Source of the DNA: Bryum argenteum
Lineage: Eukaryota; Streptophyta; Bryopsida; Bryales; Bryaceae
Direction: 5' to 3'
Assembly (NCBI GenBank): GCA_037043015.1
Contig: CM073323.1
Span: forward strand, 23,464,758 to 23,528,757
DNA: 64,000 bases
The notes under the pieces are model-generated. The model was not told the DNA's origin. It did no database searches and worked only from the letters and a program-made list of their open reading frames with translations. Positions within the stretch are counted from its first letter, which is position 1. Every line of letters begins with the position of its first letter. Shown here piece after piece: positions 12,977 through 24,971 of this stretch. The translations under genes were made by a program, and so were the position numbers.

Positions 12977-14516
12977 CGCAATTGCAAAGCTCTCATGAAA
13001 CCTCCCCGGTTGCGAGGATGTCGATCGACAATTGATGAAAGAGTCGGTCTCTACAACTTACTAGATATCTAACAACTTACCATATACCAGCTCATTCCAC
13101 GAGACCGTACGTACCATATAACTCGCGTCACCTGTGCGTCATGATAGCTCAGTCCACTGCCATTTTTTCTTTGAAGTTGTGTACGTCTAGAAAAAAACGA
13201 GTTGAATTTGTAAGATACTGTTCGTCTTCTATGACATAATAAAAGCTAGAGGATCTGGGCCATGATCGATCTTGCGGCCTGGCCTCGATCAGGCCCTCTT
13301 GCATGATGAAAGGCTGACCCCACCTGCGAAATTCAAGTCAGCATGAATGCCATGTGGTTATCTTCATTATTGATGCTTACCGACGCTACAGTAGTTGTTT
13401 GCCAGTGATTCAGTTGTCCGACACATGTGAATGTGGTCCCTCTACAGACTCTACAGACTCTACAGACAATGAATATTCCAGTGACTCTGTCATCACTACA
13501 GAGATATTGTAAACGTCAAAGAAGAAGCAGATTTGGCTCCTTGCGCGTGCACGTACCTGCTAGTCAATCCCAAGCATCCCCACACGATCGAACCATCAAA
13601 ACCTAGCTACTCACCTCGAATATCACTTCCTCTCGCACCTTTGCGTGGGCGAGAATTCTAACTTTCTCGTAGAGGCCTGCTTTGATTTCAAGCAGTGACG
13701 AGTAGCATTACATTAATTCAGGTAGATTAGTCTTAGATAAAGATTAGCTTTAGATGCAACAGTTACCTGTAACACTAATTGTCAAACGGAATCACATATA
13801 GTGTTAGGGTAGGATTTTGTATGAGGGTAAGCGCAACTTCTAATATCTTGGTCTCTTCCTCCATGCTTCCCCACCCTTGCGATTTTGAAGCTGTTAAACC
13901 AGGCTCCACTCTCGGTATTTCGCCGTCCGCCAGAGCCTGCTCCTTCGAGGACATCGGTTCTGCATCTCACGTCCCCGGGCACGCCGAGCTTGCTGTTGGT
14001 TTCGGTCAACCGGCCTCTGAATCCGCATGCTTGGATTGTCTTCCTCCCCTGTGAAGAGTGCGCCATCGTTTGTACAGGTATGCACTCATCTCAACTCAAG
14101 TCCTTGCATCTCCCTCGGTGTACATCACTTGTGCACCTAACTTCAGTTTTGGTCGGTGTCCTCGGTGGAGAGTCCTCACACGTGAAAGGTAACTAGAATC
14201 GAGTCCCAATTTGTTTGGAGGGCCTGTCGCTTCCATAAATGTCTGGAAATTTCGAGCTGAAACTTGAGGTGATCTAGATGAAACTTGTGGAGATACGAGA
14301 AGAGAGAGAGGTTGCATGTTCAGTGAGTTTGTTCTGCACGTAGAAGTTCAAAGACATGGCACGATATGTAATTGTGTTTGGCCGTGAGAAGCACTCCACT
14401 TGAGTGGGTGTGATATAGGTTTTGGATACGAGTTTTTTTGCTGATATGGGTTGGTCACAGTTTTTGGCATCGTTGTGGGGAACATGCCAGTGGTGTTAGA
14501 GACGAGGAATGTGCAG
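12977..14516. promoter_or_regulatory. Divergent intergenic region between LRR kinase and PP2, with PP2 leader
   Basis: The two genes are transcribed away from each other, so this 1.5 kb should hold both promoters and the PP2 5' leader. A 9-bp motif (CTCTACAGA) is repeated three times at about 13440-13468. A GT..AG intron probably spans about 14082-14516 in the PP2 leader (donor ACAG/GTATGC, acceptor GTGCAG just before the ATG). ORFs around 13779-14066 exist on both strands but I recognise neither. No clear TATA box was identified. Confidence 0.45.
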
Positions 14517-15663
14517 ATGGGCGACAAGAAGAAACCCCAACCTGGCGAGGATTGTGAGGGCGATGCGTGTCCTCTGGTTGGTCTGCGAGACCTTCCGGAT
14601 GTCTGCCTTGCCGTGATCCTCTCCTGCTTGCCTCCGCGAGAAGTTGCGAGACTGGCGTGCGTGTGCCGTTCGTTCCGTGCAGCTTCCACCTATGACTCCG
14701 TCTGGGATCGCATCCTGCCTCCCAAGTACGTACTACAGAGAGTATACAGAGAGTATCTTGAGCTTGATCCGGATGCCGTTCCCTCGAGATTTGCCAGTAA
14801 GAAAGAGATCTTCGACCATCTCTGCCACCCGCTGGTGTTGGCGAACCGCACCAAGGTATTATGCGTTTCAAATCTGGTCGCTCGTTTCGCTTAAGAACCC
14901 TTCGTGACCTTGACAGCATGATGTTTCATTTGCGAGCAGGCCTTCTGGCTTGACCGCGACACCGGAGGCGTGTGCATGAGCATTGCAGCGAGGCCGAAAC
15001 CGGATGATGGCGGCGTACATGTCCTCGGTGGTGATGAGCGTTGGTGGGAGTGGGGCCCTGATGAAAACTCCTTGTACGTGCTTTTATACACAGTTTTTCC
15101 TTCACTCACCTCTATGATGTATCATTTGAGTGTACAGCACGTTTGAGATGATTTCACTTGGATTGATGACGATGTGCGATCTCGCAGATTTCCAAAAGTG
15201 GCACGGCTGAAGACTATTTGCTGGTTCGAAGCGAGAGGGGAGATGGAATGCTCGGCGCCGCCGGGGGGCCTACACGTTCACGTGGCGATCGTCTCTAGCC
15301 GCACTTGTACAATTGGGAGGCGGAGCGATTCATTTCACGCTCTCCAAGAACAACGGGGAGAATATCGAGTGCAAGAGCTTCATAGACACCCGGACCGGCC
15401 GTGGCGAGGCGGCGGTGGAGCGCGATTCGATTGCCGACAATCCGGAGCCTAGACAACGGCTAAACGGAGTACGACGTGGGCGAGTTCTTGGTGGCAAAGG
15501 GAGAGAAAACATGCACACTCAAGTTCTCCATTAAAGCCATCCACATTTGGAATGTGGAAGTCCGGCTGCACTGGATGGCGTCGTCATTCGGCCCACCGAG
15601 ACCATCCCGCAGATGCAACCGCTCACCTCGCCCAGAGGCGCAGAGTCTGGATCTCAACGTAGG
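14517..15663 (+). CDS. F-box/PP2-type lectin protein, left-arm copy
   Basis: Three exons: 14517-14855, 14940-15073 and 15188-15663. Exon 1 encodes an F-box (VGLRDLPDVCLAVILSCLPP, residues about 20-60) that would bind SKP1. Exons 2-3 encode a phloem-protein-2 (Nictaba-like) domain starting FWLDRDTGG and ending near GVVIRPTE. Proteins of this class act as substrate receptors of SCF ubiquitin ligases with a carbohydrate-binding domain. Exon 3 of this copy is out of frame in several places compared with the copies at 28967 and 55445. Nearly every difference sits on a CAG or CTG triplet, so the breaks may be sequencing errors. The 3' end is cut by the copia LTR at 15664. Confidence 0.85.
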
Positions 15664-15913
15664 TGTTGAGATAGGCACAACAACGTGACACGAGAGTATA
15701 TGGATAGAAGTGTCATTGGCTCAAGTGAGCTCAGTTTATATAGATGTGGTTACAACGAGGGTCTAAAAGGGGCCTCGGTAGTATCGCTAACTGCCTCTTA
15801 ACTGTTCGTAACCACCGAGTGGGTGGTGTGATTAAGGGTTAGTTGAGGGTTAGTTAAGTTAGGTGAAAGCCTATTTATGGACCCTGGAGTAGACGAGATA
15901 TGATATCTCAACA
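15664..15913 (-). repeat. Copia 3' LTR, copy 2
   Basis: Same 250-bp LTR as at 7161-7410, on the minus strand. It abuts the PP2 coding exon (ends GTAGG at 15659-15663). On the PP2 strand the first bases of the LTR read TGT TGA, so the LTR itself supplies a Cys codon and the stop codon for PP2. Confidence 0.93.
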
Positions 15914-15988
15914 CTCCTCCTCGAATGTTATGCTTCCTCGTTAAAAAACTGCCGTCCCAAAAAAAAACGGAGAAAAAGAGTGAAGCTA

Positions 15989-17092
15989 TCATTCGATTCC
16001 TAGTTCAATCAGGGTCCTCATACCGGCTGCTCTGAGTAGCTTACGATGTTGGTGAGCTGGGAGTGCTTTTGTAAGCAAATCCGCAATGTTCTCTGTTGAT
16101 GCGATCTTCTTAGGTTGGATCTGCTTGGCTTCGATCAAGTCTTGAGTGTAGCTGAACAGATGAGGACTTATATGTTTAACTCTATCGGCCTTGATGAACC
16201 CTGAGGATACTTGTTCGATACAAGCCGCATTATCCTCGAATAATATAATGGGTTCGTTCTTGATCGGTAGTCCACTCATCTTATGTATCGTCTGATGCAT
16301 GGTCTGAAGCCACACCGCCTCCCGAGATGCTTCGTGGAACGCTAACAGCTCGGAATGGTTCGTTGAAGTAGCGGTGATGGTTTGTTTTGTCGATCTCCAA
16401 GAGATAGGTGCTCCATTCTTCACAAAAATGTAGCCTGTCTGGGATTTTCCCGTAGATGGATCGGTTTTGAAACCGGCGTCGGCGTAGCCCGTAATTGAGC
16501 TATGCGCGTTCCTGCGAAAGTGCAGTCCAAGATTCTCGGTTCCCCTGAGGTAACGGAGAAGGTGTTTAACTCCACGCCAGTGACGCTCCGTTGGTTTCTG
16601 GTTATGCCTGGCCAAAACACTCACAGCGAAAGCGATGTCTGGGCGGGTATTGGTTGAGAGGTACAGCAGTGCACCTACAACCGCCAAATATTTGTTCCGG
16701 TCATGCTCCTCCTCGTCCTCATCAGCTGGCCTGTAAGGATCATCTTCTGTTTTGCTCCTTCCGATCATCGGGGCGGATAGTGCATTGGCGTCGGCCATGT
16801 TGAAGATGGCGAGGAGTTTCTTCACATAAGTTTGCTGATGGAGCAATAAGCTTCCGTCTGAGCAGTACTGAATTTGAAGTCCAAGACAAAATGTTGTCCT
16901 GCCTAAAACTTTCATTTCGAACTTGTTAGTGAGCAACTGTTCTACCTTTTTACTCAGGTTCTTCGTGCCGATGGAATTAAGGTCATCTACATATACCGCG
17001 AGAATGACAAAACCGGCTTCATCACGAAGCACGAAGATACAAGGTAAGGGCATCCTCAATGGATGCACTGTACAAAAGGCCGCCAACGGCAT
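15989..17092 (-). CDS. Ty1/copia RT/RNase H, uninterrupted 5'-truncated ORF
   Basis: One open frame of 367 codons holds the RT C-terminal half (YVDDL at about residue 33, followed by FCLGLQIQY) and the full RNase H (GYADAGF, SELLAFHEASREAVW, EDNAACI, NIADLLTKALP). The first roughly 14 codons (MPLAAFCTVHPLRM) are fortuitous translation of the adjacent orphan exon. True copia homology starts at about PCIFVL. The element lacks gag, protease, integrase, the N-terminal half of RT and a 5' LTR, so it is a dead remnant despite its intact frame. Confidence 0.92.
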   Translation of the reverse strand: MPLAAFCTVHPLRMPLPCIFVLRDEAGFVILAVYVDDLNSIGTKNLSKKVEQLLTNKFEMKVLGRTTFCLGLQIQYCSDGSLLLHQQTYVKKLLAIFNMADANALSAPMIGRSKTEDDPYRPADEDEEEHDRNKYLAVVGALLYLSTNTRPDIAFAVSVLARHNQKPTERHWRGVKHLLRYLRGTENLGLHFRRNAHSSITGYADAGFKTDPSTGKSQTGYIFVKNGAPISWRSTKQTITATSTNHSELLAFHEASREAVWLQTMHQTIHKMSGLPIKNEPIILFEDNAACIEQVSSGFIKADRVKHISPHLFSYTQDLIEAKQIQPKKIASTENIADLLTKALPAHQHRKLLRAAGMRTLIELGIE

Positions 17093-17612
17093 TTTGCAGG
17101 GCCCCGGTCAGTTGGCGGGGCAAGCATTGATGAAGCGCCCTCAACAGTGTGTCTACGCCCGCCATTGCTTTGGCTCGCTATAGCGACTGCCACGATGGCC
17201 TTGAATGAGGAATTAGGGAAGTGCCGCAATAAGGACTGATTGCGCATAATCGATCAATCTCTTCAAACCCTAAGCCCTACACCTCCTTCGTGAAGTGATA
17301 AACACACAGGGCTGAATAGCAGCAGCAAGGAAGCATGAAAGGTGTCACTGCGATAAAGAGCGGGGCGATGGCCATTTGGGAGAATTGGGCTCCAGTTCGT
17401 GTGCCCAAATCCAACCCAATCTCTGTTTGCACTTGAAGAGTTGAAGCAACATTCCAGCAATACCAGAGTCACAGGTACGTGAACTTGTCTCTTCCCTTTT
17501 CAGCCTCAAAATGGGCTTGGTTGGCTTGGTGGGAAATTCCTCGTCCAGAAGCTTGCAACAACTCTTGTATGGTCGATGATTTCTTTTCTCGGCCTGCGCT
17601 TTTTCCCTGTAG

Positions 17613-17960
17613 AGATTCATATTGTTTATGCATTGGTGGAGAATCTGTTTAAATTTTTCGAAAGTTCTGATATGACAATCTTCAAACATCAGTGAACATG
17701 CGCGAACTCAATCCTTCCGGTAAGTGAGATTTCAGTGTTCAGTGTTGTAGATACATTGTGAATGGATTTATTTATGGGTTTTTCATGATAAATGGCAAGC
17801 GAGCTCACATCTCTTTTTGTTGGCGTACAGACATAGATAAATTGGTGTCTGTGAAGGGCATGGTTATTCGATGCAGTTCCATCATTCCTGAAATTAAGGG
17901 GGCATTCTTCAAATGTTTGGTGTGCGGTCATTCGCCTCCGCTACTTTCAGTTGTGAAAAG
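17613..17960 (+). pseudogene. MCM4: MCM4 exon fragments, copy 2
   Basis: Exons 17613-17719 and 17831-17960, with donor G/GTAAGTG, acceptor GTACAG/ACATAG and a GC donor (AAAAG/GCAAGT) after the second exon. The second exon encodes IDKLVSVKGMVIR through FFKCLVCGHSPP of MCM4. This copy keeps the CAG acceptor that is corrupted in copies 1 and 3. No downstream helicase exons follow. The next sequence is an unidentified stretch and then the Harbinger transposase. Confidence 0.82.
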
Positions 17961-18355
17961 GCAAGTTCATTCTTTATCTGCTTGTTAACGGATTGCATGA
18001 TGTCTCGCAAGTTTCAACCAAGTAATTGTGATTGTGGGCTGGTGTAGGGCGCGTCGAAGAGCCAACAAGGTGTGAAAAGCCGGATTGTATGATAATCTAA
18101 CACCAGCTGTGTCAGGGCGATTAAGGTTTCGAATAGCGGATAAATGACCTAATTGATCAGAGTGGTGCAGGAGCCTCACTCCCAGTGCTGTATTTGATTA
18201 TGGCCGTGAAGGCCACCACCGAGAACTTTGAAGAAGTTGATTCACCAATTCTCTAATCTCACCAAGTGTGAGTCTCTCTGCTGCTTCCTCCATTTTTAAA
18301 CCACCTTTGGCTCAAGAGCCTGCCGTGTTTTATATCCTCTATAATTGATTGTCTT

Positions 18356-19709
18356 ATGTTGTTCAGGCGTTATAATCTTTGTGTGTTGCACATTGAGAGA
18401 ATGGAGGCTTGGAGGAAGGAATTGCAAGCATCTATATCGCGTGCATTACAAGATGATGAAGAGGATGATGAGTTTGATGAGTTCTTTTTGGGAATGGCCA
18501 CTATGGTTAGGGATGAGGTGGAGAGTGAATTTCTCGAGAGACCAAGGTTTGGTGGAAGTAGAATGGGTAGAAAATTCCTATTTCGTGACAGAGAGACTTA
18601 CCACTTGAATTTGTTTCGAGACTACTTTTCTGAGAATCCCACGTATGGCCCGGTGAAGTTCAGAAGAAGGTTTAGAATGAGAAGAGAGCTGTTTTTGCGT
18701 ATTATGAATGCAGTTTCTGCATTTGATCCATGGTTTGTGCAAAGGCGTGATGCAGCGGGGAGATTGGGATTGAGCACGTTGCAGAAATGCACAACAACAA
18801 TCCGCATGCTTGGGTATGGATTGCCGGCAGATGCCTGCGATGAATATTGTAGATTGGGTGAGTCTACCGCCTCTGAGTGCATGAAACGATTTGTGGTTGC
18901 CATTAGAGCATGTTTTGGATCTATGTACTTGAGACAACCGACACGACAAGATCTTGAACGCCAAATGGCCATTAACGAAGCACGAGGCTTCCCTGGCATG
19001 TTTGGTAGTATCGATTGTATGCACTGGAATTGGAAGAATTGCCCAGTTGCGTGGCAAGGACAATTCCAGGACAAGGACAAAAATCGGTCTATTATTTTGG
19101 AAGCCATTGCAGATCAGAGTTTGTGGATCTGGCACGCATTTTTTGGGCTTCCCGGGGGGAACAATGATATCAATGTGCTAGATAGATCACCTCTAGTTTC
19201 CAACATGTTGCGAGGAGAGGGTCGAGACTTGAGCTTCCAAGTCAATGGCCATATCTATCCTCGCTTCTATCTTCTTGCAGATGGCATCTATCCCCCTTGG
19301 GCATGTTTAATTTGTACAACCAATTCATGAGCCCATTGGTGAGATGAAAGAACATTTTACAAAATGCCAAGAAGGTGCCCGTAAAGATGTTGAGCGAGCT
19401 TTTGGGGTATTGCAAGCTCGCTTTGAGATTTTGAAGAATCCTGTGCGGCAGTGGGATTTGCAAACAATTGAAGACATCATGATTGCTTGCATAATCATGC
19501 ACAATATGATTGTTGAGGATGAGCAGGGATTGCCATTAGAACCTTTTGGTGATTGGGGACTTCCAGTGGAAACAATGAGACTCCCTTTTTCTTTTAGAGA
19601 GCTCCAAGATGGTACAAGGGAGCTTGAGAGTGTCCAGGCGCATTTTTCTTTGCGGACGGATTTGATAAATCACTTGTGGAGACTCAAAGGAGAAGGATTC
19701 CAATTTTGA
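18356..19709 (+). pseudogene. PIF/Harbinger transposase, copy 2 (best preserved)
   Basis: ORF 18356-19330 (324 codons) reads through both catalytic Asp motifs (GSIDCMHW, GGNNDINVLDRS) and on to FYLLADGIYPPWAC. A one-base shift near 19303-19315 then moves to the frame of 19344-19709, which contains the catalytic Glu (DVERAFGVLQARF) and the C-terminal MIACIIMHNMIVEDE motif typical of plant Harbinger transposases. Because the shift is common to three copies it is ancestral. The combined length, about 440 residues, is normal for the family. Confidence 0.9.
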
Positions 19710-22700
19710 TTGGCAAGCAATCATCACATTATACCACAACAACAAAATGGTTGGGAATAGGTACGTGCCACAATCACAATGCAAGATTTGTTGTTAGTGA
19801 TTTGTGTTGGAAATTTTCACTTGGAAATGCGCATGTTTTTCATGTTGAGGAATTTGAGGTTGAATTAGACGGTGTCAACTTCTCACTCGTGATGCTTGCA
19901 GCGGACATAGTACTCCTCATTTTTTCAAGGGCATCACACCTAAGGTACACATAATTTTTCATTTGATCACGCATATCAACTTTTAGAAACCGAAGGAGGC
20001 TAAGTTTTTTCTTCTTCACAGGTCTAGTTGAATTTGGGTCTTTTAAAGGCGCATATATAGGATGAAAGAGCAGATTCTGTTGACTCAGAATTGGAGAAGC
20101 TACTGGAGAGACTCGGACGATGAGCAGCCAGATTTTGATGAAGATACAGACCGATTCAACTATTTTGATATTTGGACGCAGAGTAGGGTGCCTTTAATCA
20201 ATTTTCTTTTATCTTTCATCTGGTCTGCATTCAGATATTGCTATGTATTAAGGTGATAAAACGTTATATCAAGCTATATACTGCTAGTATATTCTAGAGT
20301 TGACTCTCTCGGTACACCCAGCATCCCTTAAGTCTAGTAATTGCACTTTTGGATGTTGTTGAATCCGATCGAAGCGCTTGCCTTTTCAGTGTGGATGGAT
20401 CGCTGTAATGAATTGATGCTTGCTCTCACATGTGATTCAACCTGATCGATGCTTGCTTTTCGATGTCGTTGAACCGATGCTTGCTTCCAGATGTGATTCG
20501 ACCTGATTTTCGATGTTGTTGGCTCTGATCGATGCTTGCTTCTCTACTCATATTTCTAGTCATTTACTTTTCGATTATTGTGGTTGGATCCGATCGAAGC
20601 CTGCTTTCCAATGTGGTTGGGTCCTCATCGCATGGTAATGACTTGTGCATTCTTACGCTTGGACTAATGATTAGAATTTTCTTTCTATACATGCAATTAT
20701 GGGTTTGGATGCTATTCGTTATCACTTTGAGACTTATCCGCGTTTTGCACCCCTCAAATCTAAAATTCCAAATGTAATAATAAACGTTTTCAAACCTTTT
20801 AAAGAGTACAATTTTTATTACCCAAGTGTGCTCATTTTATGTAACTTTCATGATTTTTTGTCTTTGGAAGTCACGTTTGTATAAACACCTAGTCTTGGAT
20901 TGGAAAGTGAGTAGAGTAAAACCGTAAAAAAAGCTTATGGAAATTTGTTAATTACAACGTGTGGACGTGTTTTATAAGAATACTCTATGACTTGTTCACA
21001 ATTGTGAGTTCAAGTTAAAACTCATTGTAACCATGGACATTTTCCATTAATTAGTGAAGGGTGACCAGTTGAATTTTGGCCAAATTGGATTGTAACAAAT
21101 TGAGGATGAAGGATAATCTCAACTTACTTGTTAGCACTAGGGTTGAGATTTTTTAGGGCCATGATAGAGCCATATAGGCCACTTTATCATATAAAGGAAC
21201 CTTGACAAAGAATCAAAAAATGTCGCCTAGATTGTTAACTTTATTCAAGAGTTTGAGCGTTCTTATTGATTTTAACATAACGTTTTAGGCTATGCAACAT
21301 TGGACTTTGCTGCGGAACAATTTTCTTTTTTCTTTTTTTTTTTTCTTTTTTTTTTTCTTTTTTTTTTTCTTTTTTTTTTCTTTTTGAATTTTTTAAAAAA
21401 AAAATTTAAAAAATTTCTTTAGACGAATTCTTTATATGCAGGTTGTAGTTATTATCTTAAACTATTGTTGGGAAGGAGAAGGAAGAGAGAACATATTAAA
21501 TGAGGAGGAAAGAATTAGAATGAGCAAAGAGCTTCATTTCATCATTTATATATTGTATGAATACAAATAGTTAACCACAAATGAATTAAAGTGAGATTAT
21601 AGATATGTTATCAATCTAAGTACTAGAAAACTATATACTAGTATGTTGAACAAGATAAGGTTTTAGAGAGAATGGATAATATCTCAACAGTTATAAGGAA
21701 AGAAAACTAAATAAAAATAGTGTTTTTCCATCAAGAATTTTTATCATTCTTTAATAAGTTAATTAACACATGTCACAAAGGCAAATTCTTAAAAGTATTC
21801 TTGAAAGTCAAATATTTCAATTTATTCCCAATTTATTCCTCATGGAAGGTTTTCTAGTACCTTATGATATTTCGAAACACAAATACCATTTTTTAAGCGA
21901 CATAACAATTCATTCATTAGTAAGCCACCATCTAAATCTAAAAAAAGCTCAATAATTAGATTCATGTTATTATCGTTATCAAATTTAATCATGTGACACT
22001 AGGATTTCTCTAAATGTTTCAAGTTAAACTAAAGTTTTCAACCGGTTGGTCACGCAATTTTTAGAATGCAAAATTACATGATTTGGGCTTGTTTAGAAGT
22101 GAGATTAGTATTAATATGTACATAATTTTTAAAGAGCATAACATAGTGCTCTTTTAGATTTTTTTTAGCGATGATTCATTAGTGGGAGTTTATAATTTTT
22201 TAACAATTGCGAATGTGTTAAGGAATGCTTTGCGAAGTGTATATATGTTTTAGATTTAAAAGTTAGAAGCTCAAATGGTTTGAAGTTTTTCCAAAAGGTG
22301 GCCCAAATTATCCCAAAAGTCAAGTTAACTCAAGTAGAACATTGAGTGAGAGTTAGGTGGGTAGCGACACATGTAGCAAGGCATTGAAGGGTTGGAAAGT
22401 GTTATAGTCTTTTGATGATCTCGGGTCTCTCTTTGGCACATGGCTAAAGGTACTAGTTTGAAAAACCATTCTATTGGGAAAGAATGACTTAGTCTTGCTA
22501 AATGCGACAAATCTTCCTCCTTTTGCCATTTCATCCATAGTGAATGTTCTAAAAACATAAGATTCTCCACATAAAATTCAAAAACTAGAATTATCTCAAA
22601 TAACAAACAAGACAAAATAACAATCATTGCACACATTGACGATACATTGCACACACATGAAGAAGGTGGAGTTCAATATTCTCTGATCATCTACATGATT

Positions 22701-23238
22701 ATGAACGCTTAAGCTCCACAATCACATGCATCATGTCGAACTGAGACACGCTTGAATCCATGATATCCACCATTGCATCAAATTACAAATTCGGTTTATT
22801 GACTAGTCCAAGCACAAGAATGCATTGAAGGTTTGAAGGTTAGGAGTCCCCTGTGGCGGGAATCTCAAATCGATTATGACTCTTCACAAATGCGATCAAC
22901 GTAATATCAAGCTATCAAGCTATTGTTGGCCAGTATATCGAGCTGACTTAGTTTTATTGAAAATAAGATCAACCTTAGAAAGTGTTTTACCGCTTCATCC
23001 AGCTTCCGCAAAGCTTGCAAGGTATAGTCCATTTAGCCCTGAACACCTGCGTGCGTTCTTTAAGACAGTATCTACAAAGCCTCAAAATGCAATGTCCCAA
23101 CATAGCTCATGCCTTATGGGATGTTCTACACTAAAACCTACAAGTTATCTTCACATTCCGCAGTACTGCTTCATGCTGATATTGGACATACATGAATGAG
23201 AAGTTTTGACCACTTATACTTATAAGTAAGCAGCTTAC

Positions 23239-23566
23239 CTCATAGCAAACAAGAGCTTCTTCATATTTATGTTGCTGCAAGTATGTGCCAGCAAGATTGT
23301 GCAACGCAAAGCTGACACTGTCAGAAATACACCAATGCAAGTTCACCCATGTCGTCAACATCTGTAACCTCTCATCTGTAACATCTCACCAACCTTTCGC
23401 AACGCACACAAATTCATCTGTAACAGTAGGAATTGAAAACACCATTTAGGAAGCCACCAGCGTACCTTTCATGCAAAGGACCCAAAGCTTGCTCAAGCCT
23501 CTGAACGGACTCTATAAAGAGAGGCTCCGCCTTGGCATACTCTCTTCTCATGCGGTAAAGCTCAGC
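23239..23566 (-). pseudogene. TPR-protein (kinesin-light-chain/NPHP3-like) exon fragments, left arm
   Basis: On the minus strand, exon complement(23466..23566) encodes AELYRMRREYAKAEPLF followed by IESVQRLEQALGPLHE, and an exon ending at 23239 encodes SFALHNLAGTYLQQHKYEEALV. These are tetratricopeptide repeats of the KLC-like type, in which paired helices recur every 34-42 residues. Only about two repeats remain, flanked by block A on one side and SufB exons on the other, so this is a gene fragment. The right-arm copy at 47099-47424 is diverged at CAG/CTG positions. Confidence 0.65.
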
Positions 23567-23795
23567 CTGATGTACCATTGAACGATCTAAATTAGGAGTT
23601 TACTCCAACAATATGTACATAAAACGAAGGCTGCTGCTTTGAAGGAGATAAGATTACAGGTGAATGCTAATAAGCAAGCTCGGTCCATTCTAATCGAAAG
23701 CAAAATAAAACACACAAGTCTTTTGAGATTAGACTGTCGTTGCTATTGACCTTAATGTATCTTACAAAATGTGCTCAAATCTCATACCAACTTAC

Positions 23796-24072
23796 TACAG
23801 CTCGAGGCGACATGAGGAATACGATCATAGTAACCACTGCCTTCTCGGCGTCAATTCCTCGTTGTTGGATATAGAACAGCTGGTCTTCACCAATCTTTGA
23901 TGTGCTTGCTTCGTGCTCCACTCGTGCAGACGGATCCTTCACCTGCAAGCCCGAATAACGAATCAGAATCTCCGAAACTTAGTGAATGAATCATAGCGAG
24001 GAGATGAGTGGTGAATACCGTGATGTAAGGGTATGTGTTGGCTCCAGCTTGATCTCCAATAAGCATCGAGTC
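23796..24072 (-). pseudogene. SUFB: SufB exon fragments, left arm, interrupted by Merlin element
   Basis: Minus-strand exons complement(24019..24072) and complement(23796..23942) encode SMLIGDQAGANTYPYIT and [19 protein letters not shown] continuing [16 protein letters not shown], the conserved C-terminal half of plastid SufB, the Fe-S scaffold subunit. The open frame here is cleaner than in the right arm. The last residues (after EKA) diverge from SufB, so the terminal exon is missing or altered. On its other side the exon stops at the Merlin insertion (target duplication CATCGAGTC, 24064-24072), and the rest of SufB has been lost through the junction at 28111. Confidence 0.82.
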
Positions 24073-24971
24073 AGGGACACATGTAGCAGAAGCGACCTCC
24101 TCCTTCTATCACCGGAGGAGCGTCGGGTGACCCCATTCGCAAGGATGTTCGATGATGAAAATCGAATGGATGCTTTGTATTGTGAAGAGACATTCATTTT
24201 TGTTTTTCTCCAGTCATTCACTTTTCGTCAATGGAGAACGTCGAGACTTCGGAGAGCCGTTTCTAACCGTTCTATAACGGTCAATCTGATTTATATAAAT
24301 TTCTACTTCTACAGATCAGGTAGCATAGCATTCCGACCTCTTTCTGTCTATTCTCATTCTTTGTTGACAATTGTCTCTCACTCATGTTTTTAGTGATAAA
24401 CAAGAGATTAGCTAAGCACATCGGGAGCTGTAGAGCACCATAGGGCGCCGGCGCGGTGATCTCATCGATCGACAAAGCTGAAGCTTGCTACCGAGACTGT
24501 GCCGAAAACCTACTATCGAGACAGCGCCGCAACCTGCTACCGAGACAGTGTCAACACTTCGGCATCGCGCTTTGGACACATTTGGCAACTCCGGGCACTC
24601 CTTCACAATCCACATTTTTTACTGTTTAGTTTTGCTAGATCTAACCTTGCTCTTTCATCGCAAATAATTGCTCCTTACACTTGTTCTGTGCATAGCGGTT
24701 TGAAAAATTGTTGGTTGTTCATTGTTGAATTGTTGGTTCTTTTTATTATTTTGTTTTTTCTTTTTACTAATATTTTGCTTTAATTATTTGTACTTTTAAT
24801 TCTCTAAAAAAAATATTTAGTGGATTGTAAAGTAACTAAATTTGTAGATTTAATTAAGTTATATATAATTATTTTCCCTCTTGTATTTTTTTTGTTTTTT
24901 TGTGTATAACTTTGATTTTTTTTTTTTTTGTTCCTAACCCAAACCTCACACTATATAGAAAAAATTAAAAA

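Larger units (their letters stand above)
15664..23085 (-). repeat. Block A, copy 2 (inverted)
   Basis: Reverse complement of 1-7441 minus the PP2 stub, which is here part of the PP2 exon. It is continuous with the TPR/SufB fragments of block C at its far end, as in the right arm. This copy preserves the longest reading frames for both the copia and the Harbinger proteins and is the best reference for block A. Confidence 0.93.

Noticed and set aside
13779..14066. Overlapping ORFs on both strands upstream of PP2
   Set aside because: Both are open over GC-rich leader DNA, neither matches a family I know, and the copies diverge without preserving either frame. Treated as PP2 leader.
14940..15663. 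Left-arm PP2 exons 2-3 as a true pseudogene
   Set aside because: The frame breaks coincide with CAG/CTG positions that are intact in the two other copies, so sequence error is at least as likely as mutation.
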